The position numbers were made by a program, and so were the translations under genes. From Paralithodes platypus (lineage: Eukaryota > Arthropoda > Malacostraca > Decapoda > Lithodidae), in the NCBI GenBank assembly GCA_032716605.1, contig JAVRFV010002311.1:3139572-3203571 (forward strand): a stretch of 64,000 nucleotides of DNA, in the 5' to 3' direction. The notes under the pieces were generated by a model. The model was given only the letters and a program-made list of their open reading frames with translations, made no database searches and was not told where the DNA came from. Positions 41,101 through 50,329 of this stretch are shown in pieces (within the stretch, counting starts at the first letter, position 1; every line of letters begins with the position of its first letter).

Positions 41101-43226
41101 GTTCTGTAGTGTCGTCAGCCTACCATCCCGAGAGTCAGGGAGTCTTGGAGCGGTGGCACTCGACCCTGAAGAGTATGCTACGCTGTTACTGTGCAGAACA
41201 TGACACTGATTGGGATTTGGGTCTGCCGTATGTTCTGTTCGCTGCACGTGAAGTCCCAGGAGAGAGCCTGGGGTTCAGTCCAAATCAGCTAGTCTTTGGC
41301 CATAATGTGAGAGGACCTTTAAGTATGGTGAAAGAGATCTGGGAGGGCGAAGAGAAGCCGGGGTCTGTACTTAAATATGTCCTTGAGAGCCGGGAGAGAC
41401 TTATAGGTTGCATGGCAGCGGCAGGTAATAACTTGGTTAATGCACAGGCGGTCATGAAGCACCAGTATGACGCCAAGGTGAAGCTTCGGGAGTTTTCGGT
41501 GGGTCAGGAGGTAATGTTGCTTTTACCTTTGCCTGGACACCCCCTTTCTGCCAAGTTCATTGGGCCGTATGTGGTGGCTAAGAAACTGTCCGACCTTGAT
41601 TATCTCGTTGCAACACCTGACCGTAGGAAAAAACATCAGTTATGTCATGTTAACCTCATGAAAGAGTATGTGAGACGCCCCTCAGAGCCTCTCACTGTCC
41701 CTGTGCTGGCCTGCAGCGGCCAGGGTGGAGAAGGAGGTGGGGACAGTCATGCTGCTGAGGAGGATAGCTGGGACTGTGTCATTTCCGCGGAACAGTGGGC
41801 GGGGAATACTGAACAAGAGGCTAGGCAAGCTGTAAGTCACCTGCCTGAGCACCAGGGTGCTGCTGTCCTAGGCCTGTTCAGGTCATACCCCTCTGTTTTC
41901 GCCGAACACCCAGGTCTCACTACTCAGGTAACGCACGACGTGGACGTCGGTGATAATGTGCCCTTCAAGTCAGTGCCCTACCGTGTGCCCCCGGTAAAGT
42001 TGCCAGCTTTACGGGAGGAGTTAAAGTACATGGTTGAGAGAGGGATGATCACTGAAGGTTATGTGAAGTGGACATCACCCGTCACGTTGCAGCCAAAACC
42101 TGACGGCAAGGTGCGGTTCTGCATAGATTTTCGTAGGCTAAATGGCTTGACCACCACCAACCCTTACCCTTTGCCTCGAGTTGACGACAGCGTGGACAAG
42201 ATAGGGAATGCAAAGTACCTTACTAAAATTGATCTTGTAAAAGGCTACTGGCAAGTACCCCTGTCGGACCGAGCTAAGCAAGTTTGTGGTTTTGTGGTAG
42301 ATGGCAAGACCTACCAATGTAACGTAATGCCTTATGGGCTTAAGAACGCACCTGCCACGTTTCAAAACCTGATGAACGATATTTGTGACGAAATCCCTAA
42401 CTGCACGGTCTACCTTGATGACGTGATAGTATATGATGACGATTTTGAAAATCACCTAAGGCACTTAGAGACCCTGTTTAGGAAGTTGCACGATGCTGGG
42501 CTGGTGGTGAACCTGAGGAAGTGCGAGTTTGTAAAGGCTACTGTGCAGTATCTTGGCTTTGTGGTCGGGTTAGGCCGGGTGTGCCCCCCCCTGAGCAAGA
42601 TACAGGCTATCAATATGTTTCCCAGGCCCACCACTAAGCGCCAGGTCATGCGGTTCCTAGGTATGATAGGCTATTATAGGCGCTTCATCCGGGGATACTC
42701 TACTGTCTTAGCACCGTTAACTGATCTACTGTCGAAGTCAGTGAAGTTCTGTTGGGCTGCGGAGTGTCAGAGGGCTTTCGACCTAGTCAAGCACCTGCTG
42801 TGTACACATCCGATTTTGAGGGCCCCAGACTTCTCCAGGAGTTTTCAGCTGGCGACTGATGCCAGCGGTGTGGGTGCCGGGGCAGTGTTACTGCAGACTG
42901 ATTCCGAGGGCTTGGAACACCCAGTGAGCTTCTTTTCTCGCAAGTTTAATTCGGCACAAAGGAATTACTCGACTATAGAGAAGGAGCTTCTGGCTATCGT
43001 TTTGGCGCTCAAACATTTCGAAGTTTATGTTCCAGCCTACGGCCCGGTAGTGACGATTTATACGGACCATCATCCCTTGAAATTCCTAAATCAGTTTCAC
43101 AATCGGAATATGCGGTTGACCAGGTGGTCCCTAATGCTCCAAGAGTATAATCTCAACATTCAGCATATTGCCGGGAGTGAGAACGTGATAGCAGATTGTC
43201 TATCAAGGGTTGATGATCCAAGATAG
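38121..43226 (+). CDS. Gag-Pol polyprotein of the Gmr1-type gypsy element
   Basis: One open frame of 1701 codons. Gag: residues 1 to about 500, with CYKCQKLGHYSREC knuckle (C469, C472, H477, C482). Protease: LLRDTGASQTLL (D556). Integrase: HHCC zinc domain (H844, H851, C881, C884), catalytic D915, D974, E1010 (spacing D-58-D-35-E). RT: CIDFRRLNGLT, TKIDLVKGYWQVPL, then YLDD at 1431-1434. RNase H: ATDASGVGAGAVL (D1580), STIEKELLA, YTDHHPL (D1649), ending IADCLSRVDD. Integrase lies before RT. Gag and pol are fused without a frameshift, so the Gag to Pol ratio must be set some other way. All key residues are present. The first ATG at 38121 was taken; Met12 is an alternative. Confidence 0.93.
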   Translation: MFMNSNCITSTMSNDSSFTGEDNTVQPSDQQVQQIFREGSVISGERDARAFLQTPLTEQRLQAIDCYGLRCLATVLGRDCPDSWPKKNLVACLLGDGDGAVGGVGSWGVPSKPPFHSTPELGPQPASLSTMQQEGSQWQAGLPVNTSRCGSPILCSPPPGLSPEMLFQLELAKFKLQETQIQQASIERIEVARIQANQDATRYQAEMDVEKSRVETTGRHLGGGHRVTDSLSHLIKLVPAFDETAVTEFFARFEKKCREYDWPEVKWAALVSSRLVGKGLKAYDALSLDESVVYGLVKEAVLRAYELQPETYRLKFRGVNKKSDVSFMEHARDLTDACNNWFRSEHAESAEEIKQLFYLEQFYKCTGTDLTLNIKEKCPKTVEEAAKMADLRLSLIRGCGAAQRAESGQKGRYTPPTRVFDNNKSYDTHNHTKSIAPNNTYKHKPLPFTKGQAPSSPAQGKKPIGDVKCYKCQKLGHYSRECPSNTPAKPVSLVHSIGVSLKAAATARGRLSAAEAHAVKKRTEGSTPVRDTFCSHRGHGFVSWGSELRRVDLLRDTGASQTLLRNFTGKPINAARVVVVQGINATRSYPLVRLELRVGEVCRELDVGIVECLPVEGVDLLLGNDFAVPTSGTPPLVVAERAADVDGENREWVGRCQQDEMACVVTRSRSAAPAQPSTQPRGQWRKDQEKVAKGRKRDIDSAALLGDSVLGPIINTGVDSGPEMVCNKAELGKTSREARAVARATKAVEPTSRGNVLLQNHLDALTPGDISEQQLQDASLARYSNGAIELEEDGDAKPGDFFRLNRILYRRFLDPKSKWEGGARVVDQVVVPNKYRESLLCLAHDVPVAGHLGVTKTLAALGRFFWWPGVKADVCAWVAGCATCQTTGKPNQTIPKAPLFPIPVTGPPFSKVVVDLVGPFPPTSSGNKFLLTIMDVATRYPDAYPMRNGSAKAVVKNLLLFCSRYGFPREVQSDQGSNFTSKLFKQTLQLHGICSVVSSAYHPESQGVLERWHSTLKSMLRCYCAEHDTDWDLGLPYVLFAAREVPGESLGFSPNQLVFGHNVRGPLSMVKEIWEGEEKPGSVLKYVLESRERLIGCMAAAGNNLVNAQAVMKHQYDAKVKLREFSVGQEVMLLLPLPGHPLSAKFIGPYVVAKKLSDLDYLVATPDRRKKHQLCHVNLMKEYVRRPSEPLTVPVLACSGQGGEGGGDSHAAEEDSWDCVISAEQWAGNTEQEARQAVSHLPEHQGAAVLGLFRSYPSVFAEHPGLTTQVTHDVDVGDNVPFKSVPYRVPPVKLPALREELKYMVERGMITEGYVKWTSPVTLQPKPDGKVRFCIDFRRLNGLTTTNPYPLPRVDDSVDKIGNAKYLTKIDLVKGYWQVPLSDRAKQVCGFVVDGKTYQCNVMPYGLKNAPATFQNLMNDICDEIPNCTVYLDDVIVYDDDFENHLRHLETLFRKLHDAGLVVNLRKCEFVKATVQYLGFVVGLGRVCPPLSKIQAINMFPRPTTKRQVMRFLGMIGYYRRFIRGYSTVLAPLTDLLSKSVKFCWAAECQRAFDLVKHLLCTHPILRAPDFSRSFQLATDASGVGAGAVLLQTDSEGLEHPVSFFSRKFNSAQRNYSTIEKELLAIVLALKHFEVYVPAYGPVVTIYTDHHPLKFLNQFHNRNMRLTRWSLMLQEYNLNIQHIAGSENVIADCLSRVDDPR

Positions 43227-43513
43227 TCGTGCACGGTGTGTGGGTTGAGCAGGAGTAAAATTAGGCTATCATAACGCCGTCCAAAAAGATTATAAAACAA
43301 TAAAATAAACGAGAAAACTCTTTCTTTTTTTTAGTTTTGTAACTCTTTATTGTTGTAGCATGATGCAGGCAATATTGTGTTTTATGTATAATTCACACTT
43401 CAGTTGTTGTGCACCTTTTGCAATTAGTGGCAGCTAAGGGTAGCAGGTCGGTTGGTTGCCTGTCAGATTTTGATAATGCTTCTAAGGTCGATTATCTAAA
43501 ATCTTGGGGGGGC
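43227..43513 (+). other. Region between pol and the 3' LTR, with polypurine tract candidate
   Basis: 287 bp without an envelope frame. tcttgggggggc ends just before the 3' LTR at 43514; the G run is the best candidate for the polypurine primer of plus-strand synthesis. Confidence 0.6.
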
Positions 43514-45313
43514 TGTGACGCACCCCAGTGCTGGGCAACGCAACCTGATTGTACTCCTTGGTACTCCACTGTACCGCCCGTGATCTGGCTACCGTCAGCC
43601 GCTATGTATATTGAGTGTGACAACTTATAACTATGTTCTTTGTATCTCTGCAAAGGTCTCGTCATGTGCTAACCAGTGGTGGGTTTTGTTTTAAGCCATG
43701 TCGAGACCTTCCATTTAATATGTAGTATCAATAGAGAAGTTGATAGATAGGATAATGGGAATTCAGAGAGAGAGAGTGAGTTGGGCTTCAGAGCAAGAGG
43801 GTAGCAACACGCCGCGCTGCCGGCCGGGTGGTTGCCAGACGTATGGACTGGTTGGCAGCCTTGCCCTTATAGCTAGGCGCGATAGGGTTGGTAGTCCATT
43901 GTTGCCTGCCTGGGCTGGGCCCATGTTGTCGTACAGCACACTGCCTGGAGGTTGGCTGTGTGTTCCTGGACTAGGTTGCCTAGAACCTTTGAGATTCTAA
44001 CATCCCTTGCTCTCTCTCCCCACTTCTCACGGTTGCACTCTTTCTCTCTGACGACATTACTCTCATTTCATTCTTCTCTCTATTTAAATGCATAACCTTC
44101 CCTTGAGGTCCTAAAGGAGTTTCAGCACTCACCTCTCGTATTACTCTTAGGACAAGCATATATTTACATGTATTAGATTTAAGGGGTTAATGTGAACAGC
44201 GATCTTCTTGATGAGGATAGTTGGTGAACGTTCTACATGTTCACGAGTTATATGCCCTGCTCATCATCCCATTTGTGACTAGACTGGTGCCATGTGTAAG
44301 AGCCCGACCATGCCCAGGAGTTGTCTGTAGAGGGACGAGGACTTAGCCTTGATTTGCATACCGAGCCAGGAGCGAGTGTAGCACCCGAGACTACAGCTCG
44401 CTCGTAGTGCCGGTATAGTAGAGTAACGTAATTTATCTGTCCTTGTGTTCTCTACAGTCTTCTCCTGGGTTCTCGCTTTCGGTGCTGGGACTCGTTGTTC
44501 CTGTGACTTGGCCTGCTAGCTAGAACACATGGGGATGATGAGTGGGATATATCTTTATTTTACTATGCATTGCAGCTCTCTTTAAGTATATATCTATAAC
44601 ACTTTACAATACACATTACTCACACACAAGACAACACTATTAATACTTTCATGTATCAATTAACTGCACTGTCGTTTTGCTGCTGTGTCCGGAGTTCTGT
44701 TGCGTAGGGCGCATACGGACTCGGAGGGGAGACAGAGTGAGAGAAGCGAAGTAGCCTATGCGGTAGTAGGCTACCGGCGCAGTACTGTTGCCTGCAACCT
44801 TTTAGTTATTCCAAGTATAGATTCATTATTATAATAAGTGACTACTGTTTATGTTCCTCCCATGTGTATTATTAGGTATCTACTGGATCATGAACATCTT
44901 GTATGCTACATGCTAGTGCATGTTAGTAGGGGACAGTTAGTGTAGTGCACGCGCTTTCAAGTAGGCGTGTACATTTGTCATTTAGCATTTCACTGTCATA
45001 CCTTTAGCCTGCTTCTATTCTACATTATTAGAGGCTTAATATTAACGTAGTTTCTTGAGTATTGCATTTCTTTAGTAATAACGTAACCTATAAATGTCTG
45101 AGGGAGTTTAGCCTCATAGCCTACCCCTGTTGTACACTTTCGCCGAGTTAAGGTACCTCGTTACCGTAGACGATAACTCTGTAGGGCGTTGGTGCTTTTG
45201 TTGTCTGGAGCATATAGTATTTGGGACTGGAATCGAGCGTGTCGTTGTCACTTAAGCCATTTCTGTCCTACGATCAAGAATCCCGAATATGTATTGCCGA
45301 TCCAGCCGTAACA
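43514..45313 (+). repeat. 3' LTR (1800 bp)
   Basis: Same length and sequence as the 5' LTR where compared, followed by the GCAG duplication and the continuing RTE-2 LINE. Confidence 0.93.
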
Positions 45314-46556
45314 GCAGCCCCTGCCCTTTCTGAAACCTCCCTGTTCCTCGCCTATTTTGTCATCCGTTATCTTCTGTAGCCTCTGTGTTACTGCTCTTGC
45401 GTGTACCTTTCCAGGTATGCTAAGCAAGCTAATTCCCCTATAATTCTTACACTCTTCTTTACTACCCCTTCCCTTTGTACAAGGGTACTATCACTGCTTT
45501 CCTCCAGTCCTCTGGTACACTTTCCTTTTCCCATGCTAATTTACATAACCTATGCATTATGTCAACAGCTTCTTCTCCTCCATATCTCAGCATTTCACCT
45601 GGGATGTTATCTACTCCAGCAGCTTTGCCCATTTTAAGTCTATTGATTGCTTCTTTTACTTCTTCTCTGCTTATCTGGCTTTCAATTACCCTGTTTATTC
45701 TACCTCTCTCCATTCCTATGGATGAGATCTTTGCCTTCCCCCTACTCTTTACAGCTAAGCTACTAAAATGATCTTTCCATACTTTCACCACACCATCACC
45801 CTCTACCACTTCCCCATTCATGTCCCTCATCCTACCACCTGAGACACTCTCAGTCTTCTTCCCTCTGGCTTCTTTCACAGCTCTGTAGTATGCTTTCCTG
45901 TCATTCAGAAACTGTTCACTAATCTTTCTCCCATATGCCTCATCTGTCTTCCTTTTAGCGTCTTGTATCGCCCTCTTCACTCTGTTTCAAATTTTTATAT
46001 TCTTCTTTCCTCGCATCTCTAGTTTCTCTAGGTATATTCTTTTGCAGCATACTCTTTCTGAACTCTTTCACTATTTCTTCTATCTCTTTACTAAACCATG
46101 CGTTACCTTTCTTCTTCCACATTTTAAAGGTTTTCTTCCCACATACTTTCTCAGCTGCTTTAATCATGGAGTCTCTTGTACCTTTCCATACTTCATCTAC
46201 AGTATTTCCCAGATCTATCATAACATCCATGTCCTTTATAGTCTCTTTCAGGATGTCCTTGTATTTTGTTGCATTACATTCTTCATTTAATTTTCTCACA
46301 TTTATTCTCTCTACTGTCAGTTTTCTCTCTTTCCTCTCATATTTCCACTCTTTCCTTATCCTCACTTTTGTCAGCACTGTATAGTGGTCTGATCCCGTCA
46401 GCATACCTCTTACAGCCTTTGAATCTAAAATTCTTCCTTTTAGTCCGGAGTCCATCATGGCGTAGTCAATTAGAGATTTCTGTTCCTGCTCACCTTCACC
46501 TCTGTGCCATGTATATCTATGAATGTGACGATGTTCAAAAAATGTGTTAGCCAGAA
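45314..46556 (-). pseudogene. RTE-2 LINE, endonuclease end and RT N terminus (split by the LTR element)
   Basis: Coding order: LANTFFEHRHIHRYTWHRGE and LIDYAMMDSGLKGRI (endonuclease C terminus, with GSDHYTVLTKVRI), a basic linker, then INRLKMGKAAGVDNIPGEML, VPEDWRKAVIVPLYKGKG and GFRKGRGC, where the LTR element interrupts. A frameshift lies near 45985, and the CKNYRGISLLS region before 45450 is in another frame. 5'-truncated at about 46556. Confidence 0.87.
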
Positions 46557-46825
46557 ACATCTCTCTCTCCGCACATACTGTACTTCTAAAAGGAAGTCAC
46601 CATTCATATTCCTACCGAGAGGACACTAAGAAAATTTACAAAGAAAGAAATCGGCTTGAAAAGGCAAAGAACTCATTTTGTGATAGAGTGGTAAATGAGT
46701 GGAACGCACTGCCCCAGTATGTAGTCGATTCCGAATCATTAAGGAAGTTTGAAAGTAATCTTGATAAAAAAGCATGGGGAAGGCAATATTTTAAGTTTGA
46801 TTATAAAGCAAAAATACAGAAGTGA
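46557..46825 (+). pseudogene. LINE ORF2 C-terminal remnant (CR1/jockey group)
   Basis: Frame reads SYREDTKKIYKERNRLEKAK, NSFCDRVVNEWNALPQYVV and ESLRKFESNLDKKAWG before a stop at 46823-46825. F-x-x-R-V-V-x-x-W-N-x-L-P near the C terminus is typical of CR1-type LINE proteins. It begins where RTE-2 ends, so it is 5'-truncated or cut. Confidence 0.72.
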
Positions 46826-46837
46826 AAATGTTGCGTC

Positions 46838-46960
46838 TGCTGTCGCCGCCGCCATCACCGTGAACGACCGCAGTAGTGCAAGTACTGGTACTGAGCTGTA
46901 TACACAGGCCTAGTTTGCCTTTTTCCAGAGGATCTACTGTAAGAAACTGTAAGAATAGCA
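46838..46960 (+). repeat. LINE 3' UTR-like repeat, copy 1
   Basis: caccgtgaacgaccgca-cagtgcaagtactggtactgagctg ... tactgtaaga, shared with 49955-50062. It probably belongs to the preceding LINE remnant. Confidence 0.65.
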
Positions 46961-47179
46961 CTAACAGTGTCTCAGCAAAACTCAATAAAGTCCCCCTGAA
47001 GCACTTGCACCTGGCAAAATCGCACCACAGCAGCCTTAATATGTCACATATTATTCTTATTATTATTATTATTAGACCAGTTTCTAGCTTCTAAGAGTCC
47101 TATAGTCATTATTAAGTTAACCTTTTCAGGCTCCTAAGATACCACTTAGTATTTATATATAAAATTCTCCTAATTATGA

Positions 47180-47295
47180 TGTAAAACTTGCAAAATAAAC
47201 AAACCAAAACAGGGAGTACACAATATAAAAACAAAAGAACTTATCAAATTATATCTTAGAACTTGCAAAATAAACAAACCAAAAAAACAAAAATT
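47180..47295 (+). repeat. Twofold repeat of a 30-bp motif from family B
   Basis: gtaaaacttgcaaaataaac and aaccaaaa occur at 47181 and again at 47259, and once at 51929. The complement appears near 16095 and 26275. Confidence 0.6.
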
Positions 47296-47302
47296 AATTT
47301 AA

Positions 47303-47600
47303 CTGTCTTGATAGCGTAATGCATAAGTGCGCGGAATTTCGATGTGAGTATCCTAGGTTCGAGTCCTTGGAGTGCCTCATGTATTTGTTGATTTCATTAA
47401 TTGAGTTTAGAGGTAAAGTTGGTTGGTGGAAAAAACAATAATTAGCTCTCCAAAATAATTTTTCTGCCAATAAGCTCGCTCAGAGACAACTGCAGAGGTT
47501 GAAAAAAATAAACTAAAGGTTTCTAAACTCCTTTGATGGTCACAAAGGATTTTAAGTATTCCAGGAATACGCAGGTACGTCTTCCCGTACATGAAAGGGT
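47303..47600 (+). mobile_element. tRNA-derived SINE-like sequence
   Basis: A tRNA-like head: box A TGATAGCGTAATGCATAAGTGCG and box B GGTTCGAGTCC (47356-47366). Downstream, ggtttctaaactcctttgat and ggtcacaaagg-ttttaagta match the complement of 56280-56335. Not a functional tRNA, as no cloverleaf with paired acceptor stem is evident. Confidence 0.6.
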
Positions 47601-47636
47601 TAAGATTTAAATGTTGTAAAACAGCAAACTACAGGG

Positions 47637-48014
47637 TGGATGGGACTCGTTAGCCTTGGTCGGCAACCATCTAGGGGAGACAACCTTATAAAAATCCGGG
47701 TGGATGGGACTCGTCAGCCTTGGTCGGCAACCTGTCTAGGGGATGATAACCTGATACAAATCCGTACTGCTTACCGAAGGGTAAGGCTGGTTAGTGGATG
47801 GACTAGCCGAACACCACTGTAGAAAAATAGTGCTAACAAGATACACAGAGGGCCTCGGAGCCGGACGGATCCTAAATTGAGTGGTCTGTAAGTCCTTCAT
47901 TAAACTGGCTCGGGTTGTCCCTCTTACAGGGAATAAGTCCTCTTGGGGGCATTCTGTGTATGGCCACCCTCATTAAGGGGAGTAAGGCGTCTGGCAATAG
48001 ATAGATAGATAGAT
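47637..48014 (+). mobile_element. SINE-3: non-autonomous element with RTE-1 tail
   Basis: Starts with a duplicated block (gggtggatgggactcgt-agccttggtcggcaacc at 47635 and 47698) and ends tggccaccc ... ggcgtctggcaatagatagatagat, matching the RTE-1 terminus (24290-24332: tggccacccc ... ggcgtcaggcaatagataga). No coding capacity. It could be an internally deleted RTE (5' UTR plus 3' end) rather than a true SINE. Confidence 0.75.
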
Positions 48015-48039
48015 TATTCTAAAGGGTGTCTTTCCAGTC

Positions 48040-48172
48040 CCGTCTCAAGATCTAGCCGGATTTCTGTTTTTCCGGTCCCGTCTCAAGCCGGCGACTGGTC
48101 TATAATTTCCTGGGTCATTTCTCTTTCCCTTTTTAAATATAGCTGTTATGTTTGCCTCTTTCCAGTCCATCG
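48040..48172 (-). pseudogene. CR1-like RT fragment
   Basis: Minus-strand frame reads WKEANITAIFKKGKRNDPGN and YRPV, the conserved RT fingers block (W-K-x-A-N-I-x-x-I-x-K-K-G, N-Y-R-P-V) of CR1-type LINEs. A 25-bp ccggtcccgtctcaag string is duplicated at its 3' side. Confidence 0.7.
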
Positions 48173-48257
48173 TGATAACAGTGATAACATGATGGGGCGT
48201 TGTTGTGGCAAGACTTTGTTGTACTGTGCTGCAGCAAAGACTGTAGCCACCGTGTTA

Positions 48258-48397
48258 TGATTGCTGAGCACTGTGTGCAGTACTGTGATTGCTGAGCACT
48301 GTGTGCAGTACTGTGATTGCTGAGCACTGTGTGCAGTACTGTGATTGCTGAGCACTGTGTGCAGTACTGTGATTGCTGAGCACTGTGTGCAGTACTG
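48258..48397. repeat. 28-bp minisatellite, five units
   Basis: tgattgctgagcactgtgtg plus cagtactg, five tandem copies with little variation, plus a 6-bp partial. The Gln/Cys/Thr-rich frames across it are not genes. Confidence 0.92.
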
Positions 48398-48551
48398 TGA
48401 TTGTACCATGGAAGCCACATTCACTGTGGACGTTTGCGGTCTTTAAACCCGTATGTAGGCTATGTATGTATATTATTTTTTTGCTCTCTTACCGGTACTG
48501 TACTTATACACACATACTCATAATCTCTCTTACACACATTCATGCCCCTAC

Positions 48552-48699
48552 CTGCCAAAAGCTCCATAGGTGTTAACAATCCTGAACGGCTCGAATGAAG
48601 TATTCATAACTTGTCATGCTGAGAGTAAATTAACGGCGACAGGTAAACTCAGCACGGCGATCAGTGCTCCGATGACGTTCACCATCCTCCGTGTCTTGC
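48552..48699 (-). pseudogene. Lipase maturation factor (LMF) exon with in-frame stop
   Basis: Acceptor CCACCCCCCAG and donor GTAGGG flank 148 bp reading TRRMVNVIGALIAVLSLPV, NLLSA, a TGA (48616-48614), then QVMNTSFEPFRIVNTYGAFG. The last part, with N-L-L-S and V-N-T-Y-G-A-F-G, is the conserved LMF core. LMF proteins are ER membrane chaperones for lipases. The stop sits where Pro/Arg is expected and could come from CGA to TGA. The exon phase (two leading bases) does not fit the exon at 50133-50302 directly, so an exon between them is missing or damaged. Confidence 0.82.
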
Positions 48700-48759
48700 C
48701 TGGGGGGTGGAAAAAAAAATTGCATTACAAAAAATGTATGGACAACTTAGCTAAAAATG

Positions 48760-48985
48760 CTTACTAAACACTCTTCTATCGCTATTACAACAATCAGTGT
48801 TCTTCAGAGCTATCTCAGTGCATACCCTTCCCTTGCGGTGATTGTGAGGCACCCGTCTTTCAACACAGTCCCATTCCTATTCTGTCCAACTCCCCAATCC
48901 AAGAATTGGCAAATTTTCTCAGTCTTTCTTCTACTCAATTAGTGAACTCTAGAGCTCTATCCCTCAATCAATCTTTCCTTCATCC
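48760..48985 (+). mobile_element. LINE-J C-terminal fragment
   Basis: Plus-strand match to LINE-J: a frame reading FYRYYNNQCSSELSQCIP, then degraded sequence with tttcttctactcaattag and gagctctatccc. No tail. Confidence 0.72.
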
Positions 48986-49465
48986 TAATTTCACGGATAC
49001 ATCATTGTATTACGTTCTGGCTCTCGTTTATGCATGAAAATGTGTAGGGAATGAAGGTCAATTTAGGCTAAAATGCCTGCACTGAAAGATTTATAACTTT
49101 TGTTAAGAATAAATACTCACTGCAAGACAAGATATTAGACACTTGCAAGAGCCAATCACCTGGAGTTATTAACATATAGCTGGCCCGGTACTTTCCTTAA
49201 GTGGCAGAAAACGAGTACCGGTATTGTACTGTAGGCTATAGTGTATGGGTGACTCACTAGGATCAAACTGCGACGTCTTTACTCTATTTAGGAAGGATTA
49301 ATAATAGACAACAAATTAATTGAGGTATACTACACCTCTCTCATTACTAGACATCCTTCCTAAGCTGCATGAAATTGTCTAATAATAGCCAGAATATAAG
49401 GAATAATAGCGTCACCCGTACTGAACTGGTTGTGGTTGTTGTTCTTGTTGTACCGAGTGACTCAC

Positions 49466-49566
49466 CATGCTCAACCAGCGGGGAATTTTCTCTCTTTCTC
49501 CATTTTTGTATACAGTACTCCATAACTCTCTCTTCCTGGTTCCTAAGGACCTTTCCCGACCCAGAT
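49466..49566 (-). pseudogene. Duplicated, degenerate LMF exon
   Basis: On the minus strand ggaaccaggaagagagagtt ... ttccccgctggttgagcatg followed by GTGAGT aligns with the end of the 50133-50302 exon (ggaaccaggaaggcatatgg ... gtccccgctggtcgatcctg, GTCAGT). Small indels change the frame. It may be an old tandem exon duplicate or a decoy alternative exon. Confidence 0.55.
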
Positions 49567-49954
49567 TGACCCTTATACAGATAAACGATAAAGGAACGAT
49601 ATATGAACGGTCCTAAGTACGGTATGCCGCCAGGAATCGTGAACCCTATCCTACGTAACTAAAGAAGGGCTGGAGGAAATGGACTGTACATTTCCACACC
49701 TATTCCCTGGCTGACCCTTTCCAAATTGTAGATATATTAAGTTTGATTACTCTGTCATTGGTGAATTATAGAGGTAAATGTTCAAGAGTTTTGGCCTACC
49801 TATTTGGAAAAGGGTATAGAATACTCTGGGTTTTCTCCTGAGCGATCTAGATGTGTGTGAATTCGTGTTTAGTTTTAGTTTTTTATTGTTGTGTTGTCCC
49901 TGTTCGGGCTCTGCCTCGAGTCAACCACCCCCAAGTAAAAAAAAACAATAAATA

Positions 49955-50062
49955 TGCCGTCGCCAACACCGTGAACGACCGCAACAGTGCAAGTACTGGT
50001 ACTGAGCTGGATACACAGGCATCGTTTGCCTTTTTCAAGAGCTACTGTAAGATACTGTAAGA
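49955..50062 (+). repeat. LINE 3' UTR-like repeat, copy 2
   Basis: Matches 46838-46960 and is followed by a GATA microsatellite (50060-50125). Confidence 0.65.
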
Positions 50063-50132
50063 CTGTAAGATAGATAGATAGATGTGCCTGAGTATATAGG
50101 TAGATATATAGATAGATAGATAGATTACTGAC

Positions 50133-50302
50133 CAGGATCGACCAGCGGGGACTTCTCTCTCTCCAACTTTTGATACTCCATATGCCTTCCTGGTTCCTGG
50201 TGTGAAGATAGCAGCATAGGTCCGGTCATCAAAGTATGCCAAACTAGGAACAATGGTTAACCAGTTCAGGAAACTAAGGTTGCCAGAGATTATCAGGACT
50301 AT
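50133..50302 (-). CDS. Lipase maturation factor (LMF) exon
   Basis: 170 bp with acceptor TCTTCCCCAG and donor GTCAGT on the minus strand. It reads IVLIISGNLSFLNWLTIVPS, LAYFDD, then TFTPGT-like sequence ending AGRS. I-L-I-x-S/T-G-N-x-x-x-x-N-x-L-T-x-V-x-x-L-x-x-F-D-D is a signature membrane segment of LMF1/LMF2. No stop inside. The exon that should join it to the one at 53997-54231 was not found between them. Confidence 0.85.
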
Positions 50303-50329
50303 CTGGGGAAGAAAATATAAGAACATCTT

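Larger units (their letters stand above)
36086..45313 (+). mobile_element. Complete LTR retrotransposon, Ty3/gypsy with Gmr1-type domain order
   Basis: 9228 bp: two 1800-bp LTRs, an internal region with one 1701-codon gag-pol frame, and a GCAG duplication on both sides (36082-36085, 45314-45317). LTRs start TG and end CA. Domain order is gag, protease, integrase, RT, RNase H, i.e. integrase before RT as in copia, although the RT is gypsy-like. This order is known from Gmr1-like elements. No env gene. Equal LTR length and no difference in the parts I compared indicate a very recent insertion. Confidence 0.93.

Noticed and set aside
43227..43513. Envelope gene downstream of pol
   Set aside because: Only 287 bp lie between the pol stop and the 3' LTR, with no usable frame.
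47303..47378. Functional tRNA gene
   Set aside because: A and B boxes are present, but there is no paired acceptor stem and the sequence continues as a repeat; the same holds at 28667-28720, 51274-51349 and 51836-51896.
48258..48397. Five 28-bp repeats, also CRISPR repeat length
   Set aside because: No spacers between units; it is a simple minisatellite.
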